A DNA stretch of 64,000 bases from Bradyrhizobium oligotrophicum S58 (GCF_000344805.1 NC_020453.1:6543001-6607000); one strand, 5' to 3'; positions 1-8,272 are shown, counted from the stretch's first letter. Translations and numbers: made by a program. Notes: generated from the letters alone by a model not told the origin.

Positions 1-373
1 GCTCGACCGGCATGGTCGCAAACCAGGCCGCGAGCCATTGGTACAGCTTCACATTGAGCGCGCGGTCCGGCAGCAGCGCGATGGTCTCGGGCAGAAACAC
101 GGTGGCGCCGTCGCGCCCGGCATGGTCGAGGCATTCGTCACCGAGCCCGATGCGCTGGCGCCAGCCGAGCCGGTGGCCCGACTTGCGCGCCTTGGCCCCT
201 GCGATCTGCACGCCGGTCTCGCCGCCGAGCGCGCGGAACATCACGGCGACGCGGCCGCTGATGTCGGCGAGCGCCACAGCATGCTCGGGATGGACCGGAT
301 AGCTCGACGTGCTGCCGACAAGGCGATGCCAGGCGCGGCCGACGGTCTCCTCCAGTTCGAGGAAGTCGAGCAT
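1..373 (-). CDS. norD: NorD, nitric oxide reductase activation protein (3' part outside window)
   Basis: This is the N-terminal 124 residues of a minus-strand gene that starts at the ATG complementary to 371-373 and continues off the left edge. It begins MLDFLELEETVGRAWHRLVG and has no stop within the window. NorD proteins are large (about 600 residues) with a C-terminal von Willebrand A domain. They work with the NorQ AAA+ ATPase to insert metal or activate the NorCB complex. The VWA part is not visible here, so the call rests on gene order (norC-norB-norQ-this gene, 4 bp after the norQ stop) and on the N-terminal sequence. Confidence 0.88.
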   Translation of the reverse strand, partial: MLDFLELEETVGRAWHRLVGSTSSYPVHPEHAVALADISGRVAVMFRALGGETGVQIAGAKARKSGHRLGWRQRIGLGDECLDHAGRDGATVFLPETIALLPDRALNVKLYQWLAAWFATMPVE

Positions 374-377
374 TGGC

Positions 378-1193
378 TCACCCGATCACGGCGTGCGCGA
401 CCTCGCGCAAGCCAGCCTTGACGTCAGCGTCATCGGTCAACGGCTCGATCATCGCCGCAAGCACGGCGTCGGCGACCGGCGTGCCGGCCGCGATCAGGGT
501 CGCGCAATAGACCAGGAGCCGGGTCGAGACGCCCTCCTCCAGATCATGGCCCTGCAGCGCACGGAAGCGATGCGCGAGCGCCACCAGCGGCCGCACGCGC
601 TCCGGCGACAGCCCGCTCTCGGCCGCGACCACCGCGATCTCCTGCTCGGCCGGCAGGAAGCCGAACTCGATCGCGATGAAGCGCTGCCGCGTCGACGGCT
701 TCAGCGCCTTGTGCAGCGACTGATAGCCCGGATTATACGACACCACGAGCATGAAGCCGTCGGGCGCAATCAGCTCCTCGCCGGTGCGCTCCAGGGGGAG
801 GATGCGGCGATCATCGGTGAGAGGATGCAGCACGACGGTGACGTCCTTGCGCGCCTCGACCACCTCGTCGAGATAGCAGATGCCGCCCTCGCGCACCGCG
901 CGGGTCAGCGGGCCGTCGGTCCACACGGTGTCGCCGCCCTTGAGCAGATAACGCCCGGTCAGATCGGCGGCGGTGAGATCATCGTGACAGGCTACGGTGT
1001 GCAGCGGGAGGCCGAGCCGCGCCGCCATGTGGGCAACGAAGCGGGTCTTGCCGCAACCGGTCGGGCCCTTCAGCAGCACCGGCAGGCGATGCCGGAACGC
1101 ATGTTCGAACAGCGCGCATTCATTTGAGGTCGGCGTGTACGAGGGAAGCGAAAGGGCGGTATCGATCGCGTGCAGCGCGGGCTTCATGATCAC
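378..1193 (-). CDS. norQ: NorQ, AAA+ (MoxR-type) ATPase for nitric oxide reductase activation
   Basis: This 271-residue cytoplasmic ATPase is of the CbbQ/NirQ/NorQ family. The Walker A motif GPTGCGKT lies at residues 43-50 and the Walker B stretch ICYLDEV near residue 105. A sensor-type segment VVSYNPGYQ follows. The family remodels or metallates partner enzymes together with a VWA protein, here NorD. The gene follows norB by 54 bp and precedes norD by 4 bp, so it belongs to the nor operon. The length fits NorQ (about 260-275 residues). An in-frame ATG two codons into the protein is an alternative start. Confidence 0.95.
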   Translation of the reverse strand: MIMKPALHAIDTALSLPSYTPTSNECALFEHAFRHRLPVLLKGPTGCGKTRFVAHMAARLGLPLHTVACHDDLTAADLTGRYLLKGGDTVWTDGPLTRAVREGGICYLDEVVEARKDVTVVLHPLTDDRRILPLERTGEELIAPDGFMLVVSYNPGYQSLHKALKPSTRQRFIAIEFGFLPAEQEIAVVAAESGLSPERVRPLVALAHRFRALQGHDLEEGVSTRLLVYCATLIAAGTPVADAVLAAMIEPLTDDADVKAGLREVAHAVIG

Positions 1194-1247
1194 TCTCCGT
1201 ATCAGGGGGATGCAGGCGGCGGCATCGAGGCCGCCGCCTGCGGGATT

Positions 1248-2594
1248 TCACTCCGCCGGCTGCAGCGCGCCGGGGAGCGCAGCCTCCTTGGTGCGGCCGG
1301 GCACCAGCACGGCCCAGACGAACATCAGCGCCGCGATCGCCACGAACACGCCCGAGCCGAGCCGCACCCAGTAGAACATCGCGAGCTGGTCCTGCACGTC
1401 CATGTAGCTCTGGCCGAGCACGCGCTGCAGATGCACCTGGATGATGCCGGCGAAGGTGAGCGCGAAGGTCATCACCATCATCGCCGTGCACATGATCCAG
1501 AAGCTCGCCATCGAGAGCCACTGGTTGTAGGGCGCACGCTGGCGCAGCTGCGGCACCGCATAGGCCATCACGGCGAGGTTGAGCATCACATAGGCGCCGA
1601 AGAAGGCGAGATGGCCGTGCGCCGCGGTGACCTGGGTGCCGTGGGTGTAGTAGTTCACTGATGACAGCGTATGCAGGAAGCCCCACACGCCGGCGCCGAG
1701 GAACGCCATCACCGAGCAGCCGACCGACCACAACAGCGCGGCACGGTTGGGATGCCTGCGGCCGGCCTTGAGCGTCATCTGCACCGTGAAGACGACCATG
1801 GTGAAGAACGGCGCGACTTCGAGCGTGGAGAACAGCGAGCCGATCCACTGCCAATAGCCGGGGGCGCCGATCCAGTAGAAGTGATGGCCGGTGCCGAGGA
1901 TACCCGAAAACAGGGCCAGCCCGACGATGACATAGAGCCACTTCTCGACCACCTCGCGATCGATGCCGTTGAGCTTGATCATCAGGAAGGCCAGCACCGA
2001 GGCCATGATCAGCTCCCAGACGCCCTCGACCCATAGATGCACGACGTACCACCAGTACATCTTGTCGACCGAGAGATTGGCCGGGTTGTAGAACGCGAAC
2101 AGAAAGAACAGCGCAACGCCCCACAGGCCGAACAGCAGGATGTTGGTCACCGTGGTCTTGCGGCCCTTGAGGGCCGTCATCGTCACGTTGAACAGGAACA
2201 TCAGGCAGACGACGACGATGCCGACCTTGATGATGAAGGGCTGCTCGAGGAATTCGCGGCCTTCATGGTAGTGGAAGAGGTAGCCGACCACGGCGACGCC
2301 GGCCGCGCCGAAGAACAACCAGAACTGGATCTTGGCGAGCAGCGGGCTGTAGAGCTCGGTCTCGGTCTCCTCGGGCAGCAGAAAATAGGTCGCGCCCATG
2401 AAGCCGATCAGCGACCACACGATCAGTGCGTTGGTGTGGATCATGCGGACGATGTTGAACGGCAGCAGGACCGACAGCGTGTTCGGCAGCACGTAGATCG
2501 TGCCGGCAAGCAGGCCGAAGATGACCTGGGCGAGGAAGAGCGTCAGCGCGCCGTAGAAATACAGCATCGCGACCTTCTGGGTCTCATATCTCAT
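1248..2594 (-). CDS. norB: Nitric oxide reductase subunit B (cNOR catalytic subunit)
   Basis: This 448-residue, 12-helix membrane protein is of the heme-copper oxidase superfamily. It reduces two NO to N2O at a heme b3/non-heme FeB centre, taking electrons from NorC. Visible family marks include the helix-II heme ligand region IRMIHTNALIVW, the HLWVEGVWE segment with the FeB-side histidine and the conserved glutamates, GTGHHFYW, and the proximal-histidine segment AAHGHLAFFGAY. It has no quinol-oxidising N-terminal extension, so it is the cytochrome-c-dependent type paired with NorC, whose gene ends 37 bp upstream. The start gives the expected length. Confidence 0.97.
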   Translation of the reverse strand: MRYETQKVAMLYFYGALTLFLAQVIFGLLAGTIYVLPNTLSVLLPFNIVRMIHTNALIVWSLIGFMGATYFLLPEETETELYSPLLAKIQFWLFFGAAGVAVVGYLFHYHEGREFLEQPFIIKVGIVVVCLMFLFNVTMTALKGRKTTVTNILLFGLWGVALFFLFAFYNPANLSVDKMYWWYVVHLWVEGVWELIMASVLAFLMIKLNGIDREVVEKWLYVIVGLALFSGILGTGHHFYWIGAPGYWQWIGSLFSTLEVAPFFTMVVFTVQMTLKAGRRHPNRAALLWSVGCSVMAFLGAGVWGFLHTLSSVNYYTHGTQVTAAHGHLAFFGAYVMLNLAVMAYAVPQLRQRAPYNQWLSMASFWIMCTAMMVMTFALTFAGIIQVHLQRVLGQSYMDVQDQLAMFYWVRLGSGVFVAIAALMFVWAVLVPGRTKEAALPGALQPAE

Positions 2595-2631
2595 CGCGAA
2601 TCTCTCTCATGATGGAGGGCGGGATGCCGGC

Positions 2632-3084
2632 TCAGCCGGCCTTGTTCGGCGGCCAGTCCTGGCGCTTGATCGAATTGGCCCATTGCAGGAAGTCGGCGAG
2701 ATCGTTGAGCTCCTGGTCGGACAGGTTGAACTGCGGCATCTGCCGCCGGCCGGGCGCGCCCGAGGGCTGCGACTGCATCCAGGATTTCAGCATCTCGCGT
2801 GCCGCGGCCGGATCCTCCTTGCCGCCCCAGCGGTCCCAGACATTGCCGACCTCGGGTGCGAAATACGCGCCTTCGCCGAGCAGGGTATGGCAGTTGATGC
2901 AGGAGTTGCGCTCCCAGACATGCTTGCCGCGGGCGACGCCGTCCGAGAGCGTGGTGGCGTTGGTCGAGGTCGTGACCATGTAGTAGTGGCTGTGCGCGGT
3001 CAGCCCGAGGAAGATCGCAAAGAAGAAGGCCGAACCGCCGTAGAAGACGTTCCGCGCGGCCGACTTGGTCAGGCGTTCCGCCAT
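2632..3084 (-). CDS. norC: Nitric oxide reductase subunit C (membrane-anchored cytochrome c)
   Basis: This 150-residue monoheme cytochrome c passes electrons from periplasmic donors to NorB. One N-terminal membrane anchor spans roughly residues 13-36. The heme c motif CINCH is at residues 62-66, followed by TLLGEGAYFAPE, a typical NorC stretch. A likely axial methionine lies in the RRQMPQF segment. It is the first gene of the norCBQD part of the cluster. A TTG-N8-CAA box lies about 70-85 bp upstream of its ATG, separating it from norF. Confidence 0.97.
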   Translation of the reverse strand: MAERLTKSAARNVFYGGSAFFFAIFLGLTAHSHYYMVTTSTNATTLSDGVARGKHVWERNSCINCHTLLGEGAYFAPEVGNVWDRWGGKEDPAAAREMLKSWMQSQPSGAPGRRQMPQFNLSDQELNDLADFLQWANSIKRQDWPPNKAG

Positions 3085-3152
3085 GACACATCCTTTCCGG
3101 TTGGTGAAAGCCGATGAAGTGGAACCAATCTACCGGCAACGCCGAAAGCCTC

Positions 3153-3168
3153 TTTGTCGCGGCGCAAC
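3153..3168. promoter_or_regulatory. Putative NnrR/FixK-type (CRP/FNR family) box upstream of norC
   Basis: The sequence TTTGTCGCGGCGCAAC has the TTG-N8-CAA core of NnrR/DNR/FixK sites. It lies 69-84 bp upstream of the norC start. A second box of almost the same sequence sits upstream of norE at 4082-4097. In related rhizobia, norC is controlled by NO-responsive NnrR within the FixLJ-FixK2 cascade. Which CRP/FNR member binds here is inference. Confidence 0.7.
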
Positions 3169-3187
3169 GAGCGCGGCGATCGGCCGA

Positions 3188-3451
3188 TCAGACCAGCGCG
3201 CGGATCGCGACTGCGAGCCCGGCAAGGGCGATGAGGCCGGTCAGCCATGCCGTCAGCAGGCCGCGCCACAACGCCGGGGCGTGGCGCAGGCCGAGATAGT
3301 CCAGCATGATCGCCCTGCCCTTCGCGGCGGCGAGCGCGAGGACGAGCGCGTCGACCAGCCACCTGCCGGGCAGCAGCAGCGAGGCTGCGAGGGTGGCGAT
3401 GGCGAGACCGAGCAGCTGGAGCCAGGCCAGGGTGAGACGATCGCGGACCAT
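3188..3451 (-). CDS. norF: NorF-type small membrane protein of nitric oxide reductase cluster
   Basis: This 87-residue hydrophobic protein has three likely membrane segments (about residues 8-28, 32-50 and 62-86), resembling the subunit-IV-like NorF proteins. It starts 3 bp after the norE stop and is on the same strand, so the two are probably translated together. NorE and NorF assist NOR activity or stability but are not catalytic. No metal-binding residues stand out. The assignment rests on position between norE and norC, size and hydropathy. Confidence 0.75.
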   Translation of the reverse strand: MVRDRLTLAWLQLLGLAIATLAASLLLPGRWLVDALVLALAAAKGRAIMLDYLGLRHAPALWRGLLTAWLTGLIALAGLAVAIRALV

Positions 3452-3454
3452 GGC

Positions 3455-4030
3455 TCAGCGCACCAGATAGAGGATCGGAAACATCACGATCCAGACCAGA
3501 TCGACCATGTGCCAGAACGCGGCCCCGGTCTCGACGCCGTTGGCGGTGGCGCCACGGGCAACGATCGCCAGGATCACGATGCCGAGCAGAACGTGCAGCA
3601 GGTGAAATCCCGTCAACAGAAAGTAGAGCGTGAAGAAGGAAGAGGTCTCCAGACCCGCGCCGGCGGCAATCTCGCCGCCATATTCGGTCAGCTTGATCGC
3701 GATGAACGCGGCGCCGAGCAGCATCGCCAACGCGATCCAGCGGCGCGCAATGATCGGCGATGCGTTCCGCGCTGCCGCGGCGCTGCGCGCGGCCGCCCAG
3801 CCACTGGTGACGAGCACGATGGTGTTCGCGGCGGCGAGCCGACTGTCGAGCATCGCCTGGCCGGCCGTGAAAACAGCGGGGTGGACGGCCCGTGCCACCA
3901 CGAACGCTCCCAGCAACAGGCCGAAAGCGACGAGCTCGCTGAAGATCAGCACCCACATCATGGGATCTCCGGGCAGGCCGTCGAGCACGCCCCAGCGTTC
4001 CTGCTCCTCCTCCCCCACGATTGCCGACAT
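3455..4030 (-). CDS. norE: NorE, cytochrome c oxidase subunit III-like protein
   Basis: This 191-residue membrane protein is of the COX3/CyoC superfamily with about five helices. The conserved subunit-III segments LYFLLTGFHLLHVLLG and AAFWHMVDLVWIVMFPILYL are clear. NorE supports NO reductase assembly or activity. I chose the ATG at 4028-4030 because a GGAGG ribosome site lies 5 bases ahead. An upstream GTG two codons earlier is possible but overlaps that site. It heads a norE-norF pair in front of norCBQD and has its own TTG-N8-CAA box about 52 bp upstream. Confidence 0.9.
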   Translation of the reverse strand: MSAIVGEEEQERWGVLDGLPGDPMMWVLIFSELVAFGLLLGAFVVARAVHPAVFTAGQAMLDSRLAAANTIVLVTSGWAAARSAAAARNASPIIARRWIALAMLLGAAFIAIKLTEYGGEIAAGAGLETSSFFTLYFLLTGFHLLHVLLGIVILAIVARGATANGVETGAAFWHMVDLVWIVMFPILYLVR

Positions 4031-4081
4031 TTCCACCTCCGGTTGGACGCCGGCAAGCTAGTCAGGGAAGCAGACGTCCTC

Positions 4082-4097
4082 TTTGTCGCTGCACAAA
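4082..4097. promoter_or_regulatory. Putative NnrR/FixK-type box between norE and a divergent 51-codon gene
   Basis: The sequence TTTGTCGCTGCACAAA is an imperfect palindrome with the TTG-N8-CAA core of CRP/FNR-family sites. Ten of its first eleven bases match the box in front of norC. It is about 52 bp from the norE start and about 52 bp from the small plus-strand gene at 4149, so it could serve both directions. Confidence 0.75.
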
Positions 4098-4148
4098 CTG
4101 CGCGGCGCCCGGACACGCTAAAGACGAGCCACCTTCAGGAGCAGCCCC

Positions 4149-4304
4149 ATGACCGAAGCGCAGCTCGGGCTCGTCACCGCCACGCCCATCATCATCGTGT
4201 TCGCGGCCGCGCTGTGGCGCATGGGCGTGCTGTCGACAACCGGTACGGTGTCGGCCATCGTAGCCTCAGTTGCGATTGCGGTGGTCCTGTTCACCACGCA
4301 ATAG
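4149..4304 (+). CDS. Small membrane protein (51 aa) divergent from norE
   Basis: This short gene reads MTEAQLGLVTATPIIIVFAA and continues to a TAG at 4302-4304. An AGGAGC ribosome site lies 6 bases before the ATG. The protein has two hydrophobic stretches (about residues 7-22 and 33-49) separated by a short WRMGVLSTTG turn, suggesting a two-helix membrane peptide. It is transcribed away from norE and shares the TTG-N8-CAA box at 4082-4097, so it is probably induced with the nor genes. I do not recognise a named family. It could be an accessory peptide for NO reductase or for another respiratory complex. Confidence 0.6.
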   Translation: MTEAQLGLVTATPIIIVFAAALWRMGVLSTTGTVSAIVASVAIAVVLFTTQ

Positions 4305-4356
4305 CGGGCTTGGAACCTTCGCGGCGCCTGGACGTAACCTCGTCCGGAGGTGCCGC

Positions 4357-4545
4357 ATGGATGACAACCGCTTCGCAGAGCTGCTCGGAAACGCTGCCAT
4401 CAGTGTCTGGGGCGACATGCCGCGCGATATCCAGGAGGCTCTGTTCGAGACCGCGATGCGCGGCCACGACGATCTGCGCCATCAGTTCGCAAGGCTGCTG
4501 CACGACCGTCATCCGCGCACGGAGCATCCGCCGCGGCCGGCCTGA
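4357..4545 (+). CDS. Conserved small soluble protein, unknown function
   Basis: This 62-residue protein starts at the ATG at 4357, behind a GGAGG ribosome site 5 bases upstream. It is acidic to neutral, with a helical centre (DIQEALFETAMRGHDDLRHQF) and a proline/arginine tail. It follows the 51-residue membrane peptide by 52 bp on the same strand, so the two may be co-transcribed. I recognise no domain. The clean ribosome site and codon pattern favour a real gene. Confidence 0.55.
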   Translation: MDDNRFAELLGNAAISVWGDMPRDIQEALFETAMRGHDDLRHQFARLLHDRHPRTEHPPRPA

Positions 4546-4551
4546 ACGGTC

Positions 4552-4797
4552 TCAATCCGGATGATCGTCAGCCCGGAATTGCGACGGCTCGTCGTAACCC
4601 TTGCGGCTGCTGTAGAACAACAGCACCATCAGCCCGATCCCCACGATCAGCGAGAACACGACGCCGAGCGTGAGCGCGATCCATCCTTCTCGCGGCATCG
4701 GATCGCCGGGCAGGGTCATGCCTTGATAGGCAAAGACGACGGCACCTGCGAGAATCAGCAGCAAGGCCACGATGATCGCGATCGGTCCTGCACGCAT
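4552..4797 (-). CDS. Small two-helix membrane protein, unknown function
   Basis: This 81-residue protein has two strong membrane segments (about residues 5-24 and 39-63) and a charged C-terminal tail (SSRKGYDEPSQFRADDHPD). It converges on the 62-residue gene, with 6 bp between stops. The sequence resembles short uncharacterised membrane proteins of rhizobia, and I cannot assign a role. Confidence 0.65.
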   Translation of the reverse strand: MRAGPIAIIVALLLILAGAVVFAYQGMTLPGDPMPREGWIALTLGVVFSLIVGIGLMVLLFYSSRKGYDEPSQFRADDHPD

Positions 4798-5099
4798 GGC
4801 GTTGGGCGCTCCTGGTCAGCGAGAACCGGGCCGGCCTCCGATCGTTCCTGGATTGACGCGGTAACGACGCACAGTGGCAGTTCCGAAATGTGAGAACGCG
4901 GGGCAGCTCGCCCTACGCTGCGCCGCCAAAAACATCGCGCTGCACCCAATCGTAGCATCATTTGCTCAAAGGATAATACGCCGTCCTGCGGCTGGGCAGA
5001 TGCCGCATGGCTGCTCCCGGCGGCGGTCGCTAGGCGTTCGGGAACTTAGCTGATAACCCTGACCGCTTCCCAATCGGCAGCACAGGACAAGGACCGGAG
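4798..5099. other. Intergenic region, no gene seen
   Basis: This 302-bp stretch separates the small membrane protein gene from the M20 hydrolase gene. I see no open frame with a ribosome site and no strong palindrome. It must carry the outward promoters of both neighbours. An AAGGA ribosome site precedes the start at 5100. Confidence 0.5.
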
Positions 5100-6518
5100 A
5101 TGGACAACCGTAGCGAGATCTGGCGCGGCGTCGACGCGATCAAGACCCGTTTCATCGAGCTCAGTGACCGGGTCTGGGGCATGCCCGAGGTCTGCTACAC
5201 TGAGGCCCGCTCCGCGGCCGAACATCTTGCCGAACTGAAGCACCAGGGTTTTCGCACGACGGAAAAGGTGGCGGGCATCCCAACCGCAGTGATGGGAGAG
5301 TGGGGCACGGGCGGCCCGGTGATCGCCTTCATGGGCGAATACGACGCCCTGCCCGGCCTCAGCCAGGAGGCTGGTGTCGCCGAGCATCGCCCGATCGAGA
5401 GCGGCGGCCACGGTCACGGCTGCGGCCACAATCTGCTCGGCTCGGCGGCGCTGCTCGCCGCCACCGCCGTGAAGGACTGGCTCGCGGCCAACAAGGTTCC
5501 AGGGCGCGTGCGCTATTATGGCTGCCCCGCGGAAGAAGGCGGCGCGGCAAAGGCCTTCATGGTGCGGTCGGGCGCGTTCGAGGATGCCGACATCGCGATC
5601 ACCTGGCATCCGTCGAGTTTCTGGGAAGTGGTGATGACGCCATCGCTCGCCAACACGCGCGCCGACTTCATCTTTACCGGCCGCACCTCGCATGCCGCTG
5701 CATCACCGCACCTCGGCCGTAGCGCGCTCGACGCCGTCGAGCTGATGAATGTCGGCGTCAACTACATGCGCGAGCACATGCCGAGCGACGCCCGTGTGCA
5801 CTACGCACTGCTCGACACCGGCGGCATCGCCCCCAACGTCGTGCAGGCCCACGCCCGCGTGCGCTACTCCATCCGCGCCCGCGATCTGCCCGGGATGAAC
5901 GAACTGGTCGGGCGCGTCCACAAGATCGCGCAGGGCGCGGCGCTGATGACCGAGACCAAGGTCGAGATGAAGATCATCTCCGCGGTCTCGAACATCCTGC
6001 CCAACACGCCGCTCGAAGAGGCGCTGTATGGAATCATGGAAGAGCTCGGGCCGCCGCATTTCGACGCGACCGACAAGGATTTCGCCGGGCAGATCCAGGC
6101 CACCTTGACCGACAAGGATATCGCCTCGGTCTATTACAGCATCGGCATGGATCCGACCGAGAAGCCGCTCGCCGACTTCCTCGTGCCGCTGGATGCCAAG
6201 CGCAATCCGCAGATAGGATCGACTGACGTCGGCGACGTCAGCTGGGTGGTGCCGACGGTGCAGGTACACGCGCCGACGGTCGCGATCGGCACGCCGTTCC
6301 ACACCTGGCAGGTCGTCGCCCAGGGCAAGTCGCCGGGCGCGCACAAGGCCATGGTGCAGGCCGCCAAGGCGATGGCGGGCCTCGGCATCAAGGCGCTCAA
6401 CGAGCCCGGCCTGATCGCAGCTGCCAAGGCCGACTTGAAGAAGCGGACCACGCGCACGCCCTATGTCAGCCCACTGCCTGACGACGTCGAGCCGCCGCTG
6501 ACGATGTCCGTGGCTTGA
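5100..6518 (+). CDS. M20 family metallo-amidohydrolase (AbgB-like)
   Basis: This 472-residue cytoplasmic hydrolase is of the M20D peptidase/amidohydrolase family. Metal-binding marks are the GHGHGCGHN segment near residues 102-110 and the EEGGAAK segment near residue 146, which supplies the catalytic glutamate. A dimerisation/lid region with TGRTSHAAASP follows. The sequence is closest in feel to AbgB-type p-aminobenzoyl-glutamate hydrolases or indole-3-acetyl-amino-acid-type hydrolases. It is followed after 24 bp by an amidase, so the pair may remove amide groups from one imported substrate. The actual substrate is unknown. Confidence 0.85.
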   Translation: MDNRSEIWRGVDAIKTRFIELSDRVWGMPEVCYTEARSAAEHLAELKHQGFRTTEKVAGIPTAVMGEWGTGGPVIAFMGEYDALPGLSQEAGVAEHRPIESGGHGHGCGHNLLGSAALLAATAVKDWLAANKVPGRVRYYGCPAEEGGAAKAFMVRSGAFEDADIAITWHPSSFWEVVMTPSLANTRADFIFTGRTSHAAASPHLGRSALDAVELMNVGVNYMREHMPSDARVHYALLDTGGIAPNVVQAHARVRYSIRARDLPGMNELVGRVHKIAQGAALMTETKVEMKIISAVSNILPNTPLEEALYGIMEELGPPHFDATDKDFAGQIQATLTDKDIASVYYSIGMDPTEKPLADFLVPLDAKRNPQIGSTDVGDVSWVVPTVQVHAPTVAIGTPFHTWQVVAQGKSPGAHKAMVQAAKAMAGLGIKALNEPGLIAAAKADLKKRTTRTPYVSPLPDDVEPPLTMSVA

Positions 6519-6542
6519 GGCGGAAACCGGGGGGAAAAGACA

Positions 6543-8117
6543 GTGGTGAAGACAGCGAAAGTCAAAAAGCCGGCCGCGAAAACCGTGAAGCCGGGCCCGA
6601 AACGCGCGGCCGCACGTGCCGCGAAGAAGAAGCCTGCGCCCAAGACCAGGACGCAAGCGACGTCTCAGCCGAAGGCGGCCACTCCGAAACAGCGGCTGCC
6701 GAAGGGGCCGATCTGGCAGTGGTCGGCGATGGATACTGCTGCGGCGATCCGCGCCGGTGGCGTGTCCGCGGTCGAGGTGACCGAGGCGCACATCGCGCGC
6801 ATGCACGAGGTCAATCCGAAGCTCAACGCGGTCGTCGTCGATCTCTCCGAGGAGGCATTGAAGGCGGCACGTGCGGCCGACAAGGCGCGCGGCAGAAAGG
6901 GCGAGCTTGGTCCGCTGCACGGTGTTCCCGTGACGATCAAGGAAAACGTCGACTACGAAGGCCGGCCCAATCCGAACGGCGTGCCGGCCCAGATGAGCGT
7001 GATCGCGCCGTCGGACGCGCCGGTGGTGCGCAATCTGAAGAAGGCGGGCGCCATTGTGCTCGGCCTCACCAATACGCCGGAATTCTCGTTCCGCGGCTTC
7101 ACCGACAATCCGCTGCACGGACTGACGCTGAACCCGTGGGATCCCGAGATCACCTGCGGCGGCTCGTCTGGAGGAGCCGGCAGCGCGGTTGCCGCAGGCA
7201 TCGGCACCATCGCCCATGGCAACGACATCGGCGGCTCGCTGCGCTGGCCGGCGCATTGCAACGGCGTCGTGACCATCAAGCCGACGCAAGGCCGCATCCC
7301 GGCCTACAACGAAAGCGCGGCGGCCGAGCGGCCGATGCTGTCGCATCTGATGTCGTCGCAGGGCCCGCTCGCGCGCAGTGTCGCAGACGTGAGACTGGCG
7401 CTCGAAGTGATGAGCCGGCGCGATCCGCGTGATCCCTGGTGGGTACCAGCGCCATTAGAAAGCGAGAAGCCAAAGCGGCCGATCAAGGTCGCGCTCGCCA
7501 AAATCCCTGATGACATGGACGTCGATCCCTCGGTGCATGCCGCGCTCCGGCAGGCCGCGGATCATCTGGAGCGTTCGGGCTACCGGGTCAGCGAGGTCGA
7601 GGTGCCCGACATTTCCGGTGTCTGGCAGACCTGGTGCGACATCATCACCAACGAGGTCGTGGTGATGCAGGAAGCCAAGATGCTGGCGGTCACCTCCGAG
7701 GACTTCCACAAGGCCTGGGGCGGGATGCGGGCCAAGGCCGAGATGCTCGACCTCGCCGGCTGGATGCAGGCGACGGCACAACGCTCGACGCATATCCGGG
7801 CCTGGCAGCTGTTCTTCGAGGAGTACCCGGTGGTGCTGGCGCCGACGACGGTCAAGCCGACGCCGGGTCCGCGCGAGGACACTGTCAGCGCCGAGCGCGT
7901 GCGCGAGATCTTCTTCAACGAAATCCGCTTCATCTCGGCCATCAATGTCCTCGGCCTGCCCGGCGCGGTGGTCCCGGTCGCGGTGCACCAGGGCCAGCCG
8001 ATCGGCGTGCAGCTGATCGCCGGCCGTTATCGCGAGGACCTCGCGCTCGATGCCGCCGCGGCGATCGAGAAGCGCGCCGGCATGCTGGTGCGACAGCTCT
8101 GGGACAAGATGGCCTGA
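6543..8117 (+). CDS. Amidase-signature family hydrolase with basic N-terminal tail
   Basis: This 524-residue amidase-signature enzyme hydrolyses amides to acid and ammonia. The Ser-cisSer-Lys triad is complete: Lys133 (VTIKENVD), Ser208 in GGSSGGA and nucleophile Ser232 in DIGGSLR. The 75- and 24-residue spacings are those of the family. Residues 1-55 form a lysine/alanine/proline-rich tail resembling histone H1-type sequence, and the usual amidase fold starts near PIWQWSAMD. The GTG start at 6543 has a GGGGGGA ribosome site about 8 bases ahead. A start inside the tail cannot be excluded, but no better ribosome site is evident. It is probably co-transcribed with the M20 hydrolase. Confidence 0.9.
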   Translation: MVKTAKVKKPAAKTVKPGPKRAAARAAKKKPAPKTRTQATSQPKAATPKQRLPKGPIWQWSAMDTAAAIRAGGVSAVEVTEAHIARMHEVNPKLNAVVVDLSEEALKAARAADKARGRKGELGPLHGVPVTIKENVDYEGRPNPNGVPAQMSVIAPSDAPVVRNLKKAGAIVLGLTNTPEFSFRGFTDNPLHGLTLNPWDPEITCGGSSGGAGSAVAAGIGTIAHGNDIGGSLRWPAHCNGVVTIKPTQGRIPAYNESAAAERPMLSHLMSSQGPLARSVADVRLALEVMSRRDPRDPWWVPAPLESEKPKRPIKVALAKIPDDMDVDPSVHAALRQAADHLERSGYRVSEVEVPDISGVWQTWCDIITNEVVVMQEAKMLAVTSEDFHKAWGGMRAKAEMLDLAGWMQATAQRSTHIRAWQLFFEEYPVVLAPTTVKPTPGPREDTVSAERVREIFFNEIRFISAINVLGLPGAVVPVAVHQGQPIGVQLIAGRYREDLALDAAAAIEKRAGMLVRQLWDKMA

Positions 8118-8127
8118 CGCTCGGACG

Positions 8128-8164
8128 GCCCTGAGGATCGGCCGATCTTCAGGGCTGTCGTTTT
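8128..8164 (+). terminator. Rho-independent terminator after the amidase gene
   Basis: A 12-bp stem with one mismatch (GCCCTGAGGATC against GATCTTCAGGGC, loop GGCC) begins 10 bp after the amidase stop. It is followed closely by TTTT at 8161-8164. It closes the M20 hydrolase-amidase unit ahead of the molybdate genes. Confidence 0.8.
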
Positions 8165-8272
8165 CTCGACACTGCCTTGCAGCGATTGTCGCGTGTCGAA
8201 CACTGACGCGCGTGACGGCCGCACGAAATCGCCTCGGGTTGACGGCAACTGGCGGACCCGTCTATTTTGATG

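Noticed and set aside
4082..4097. Reading the nor box as a FixK2-specific site
   Set aside because: The base after TTG is T rather than A or C on one strand, so a general CRP/FNR or NnrR label is safer.
5703..7346. Minus-strand open frame of 547 codons
   Set aside because: It spans two real plus-strand genes and their junction; the sequence is arginine-rich without any recognisable fold.
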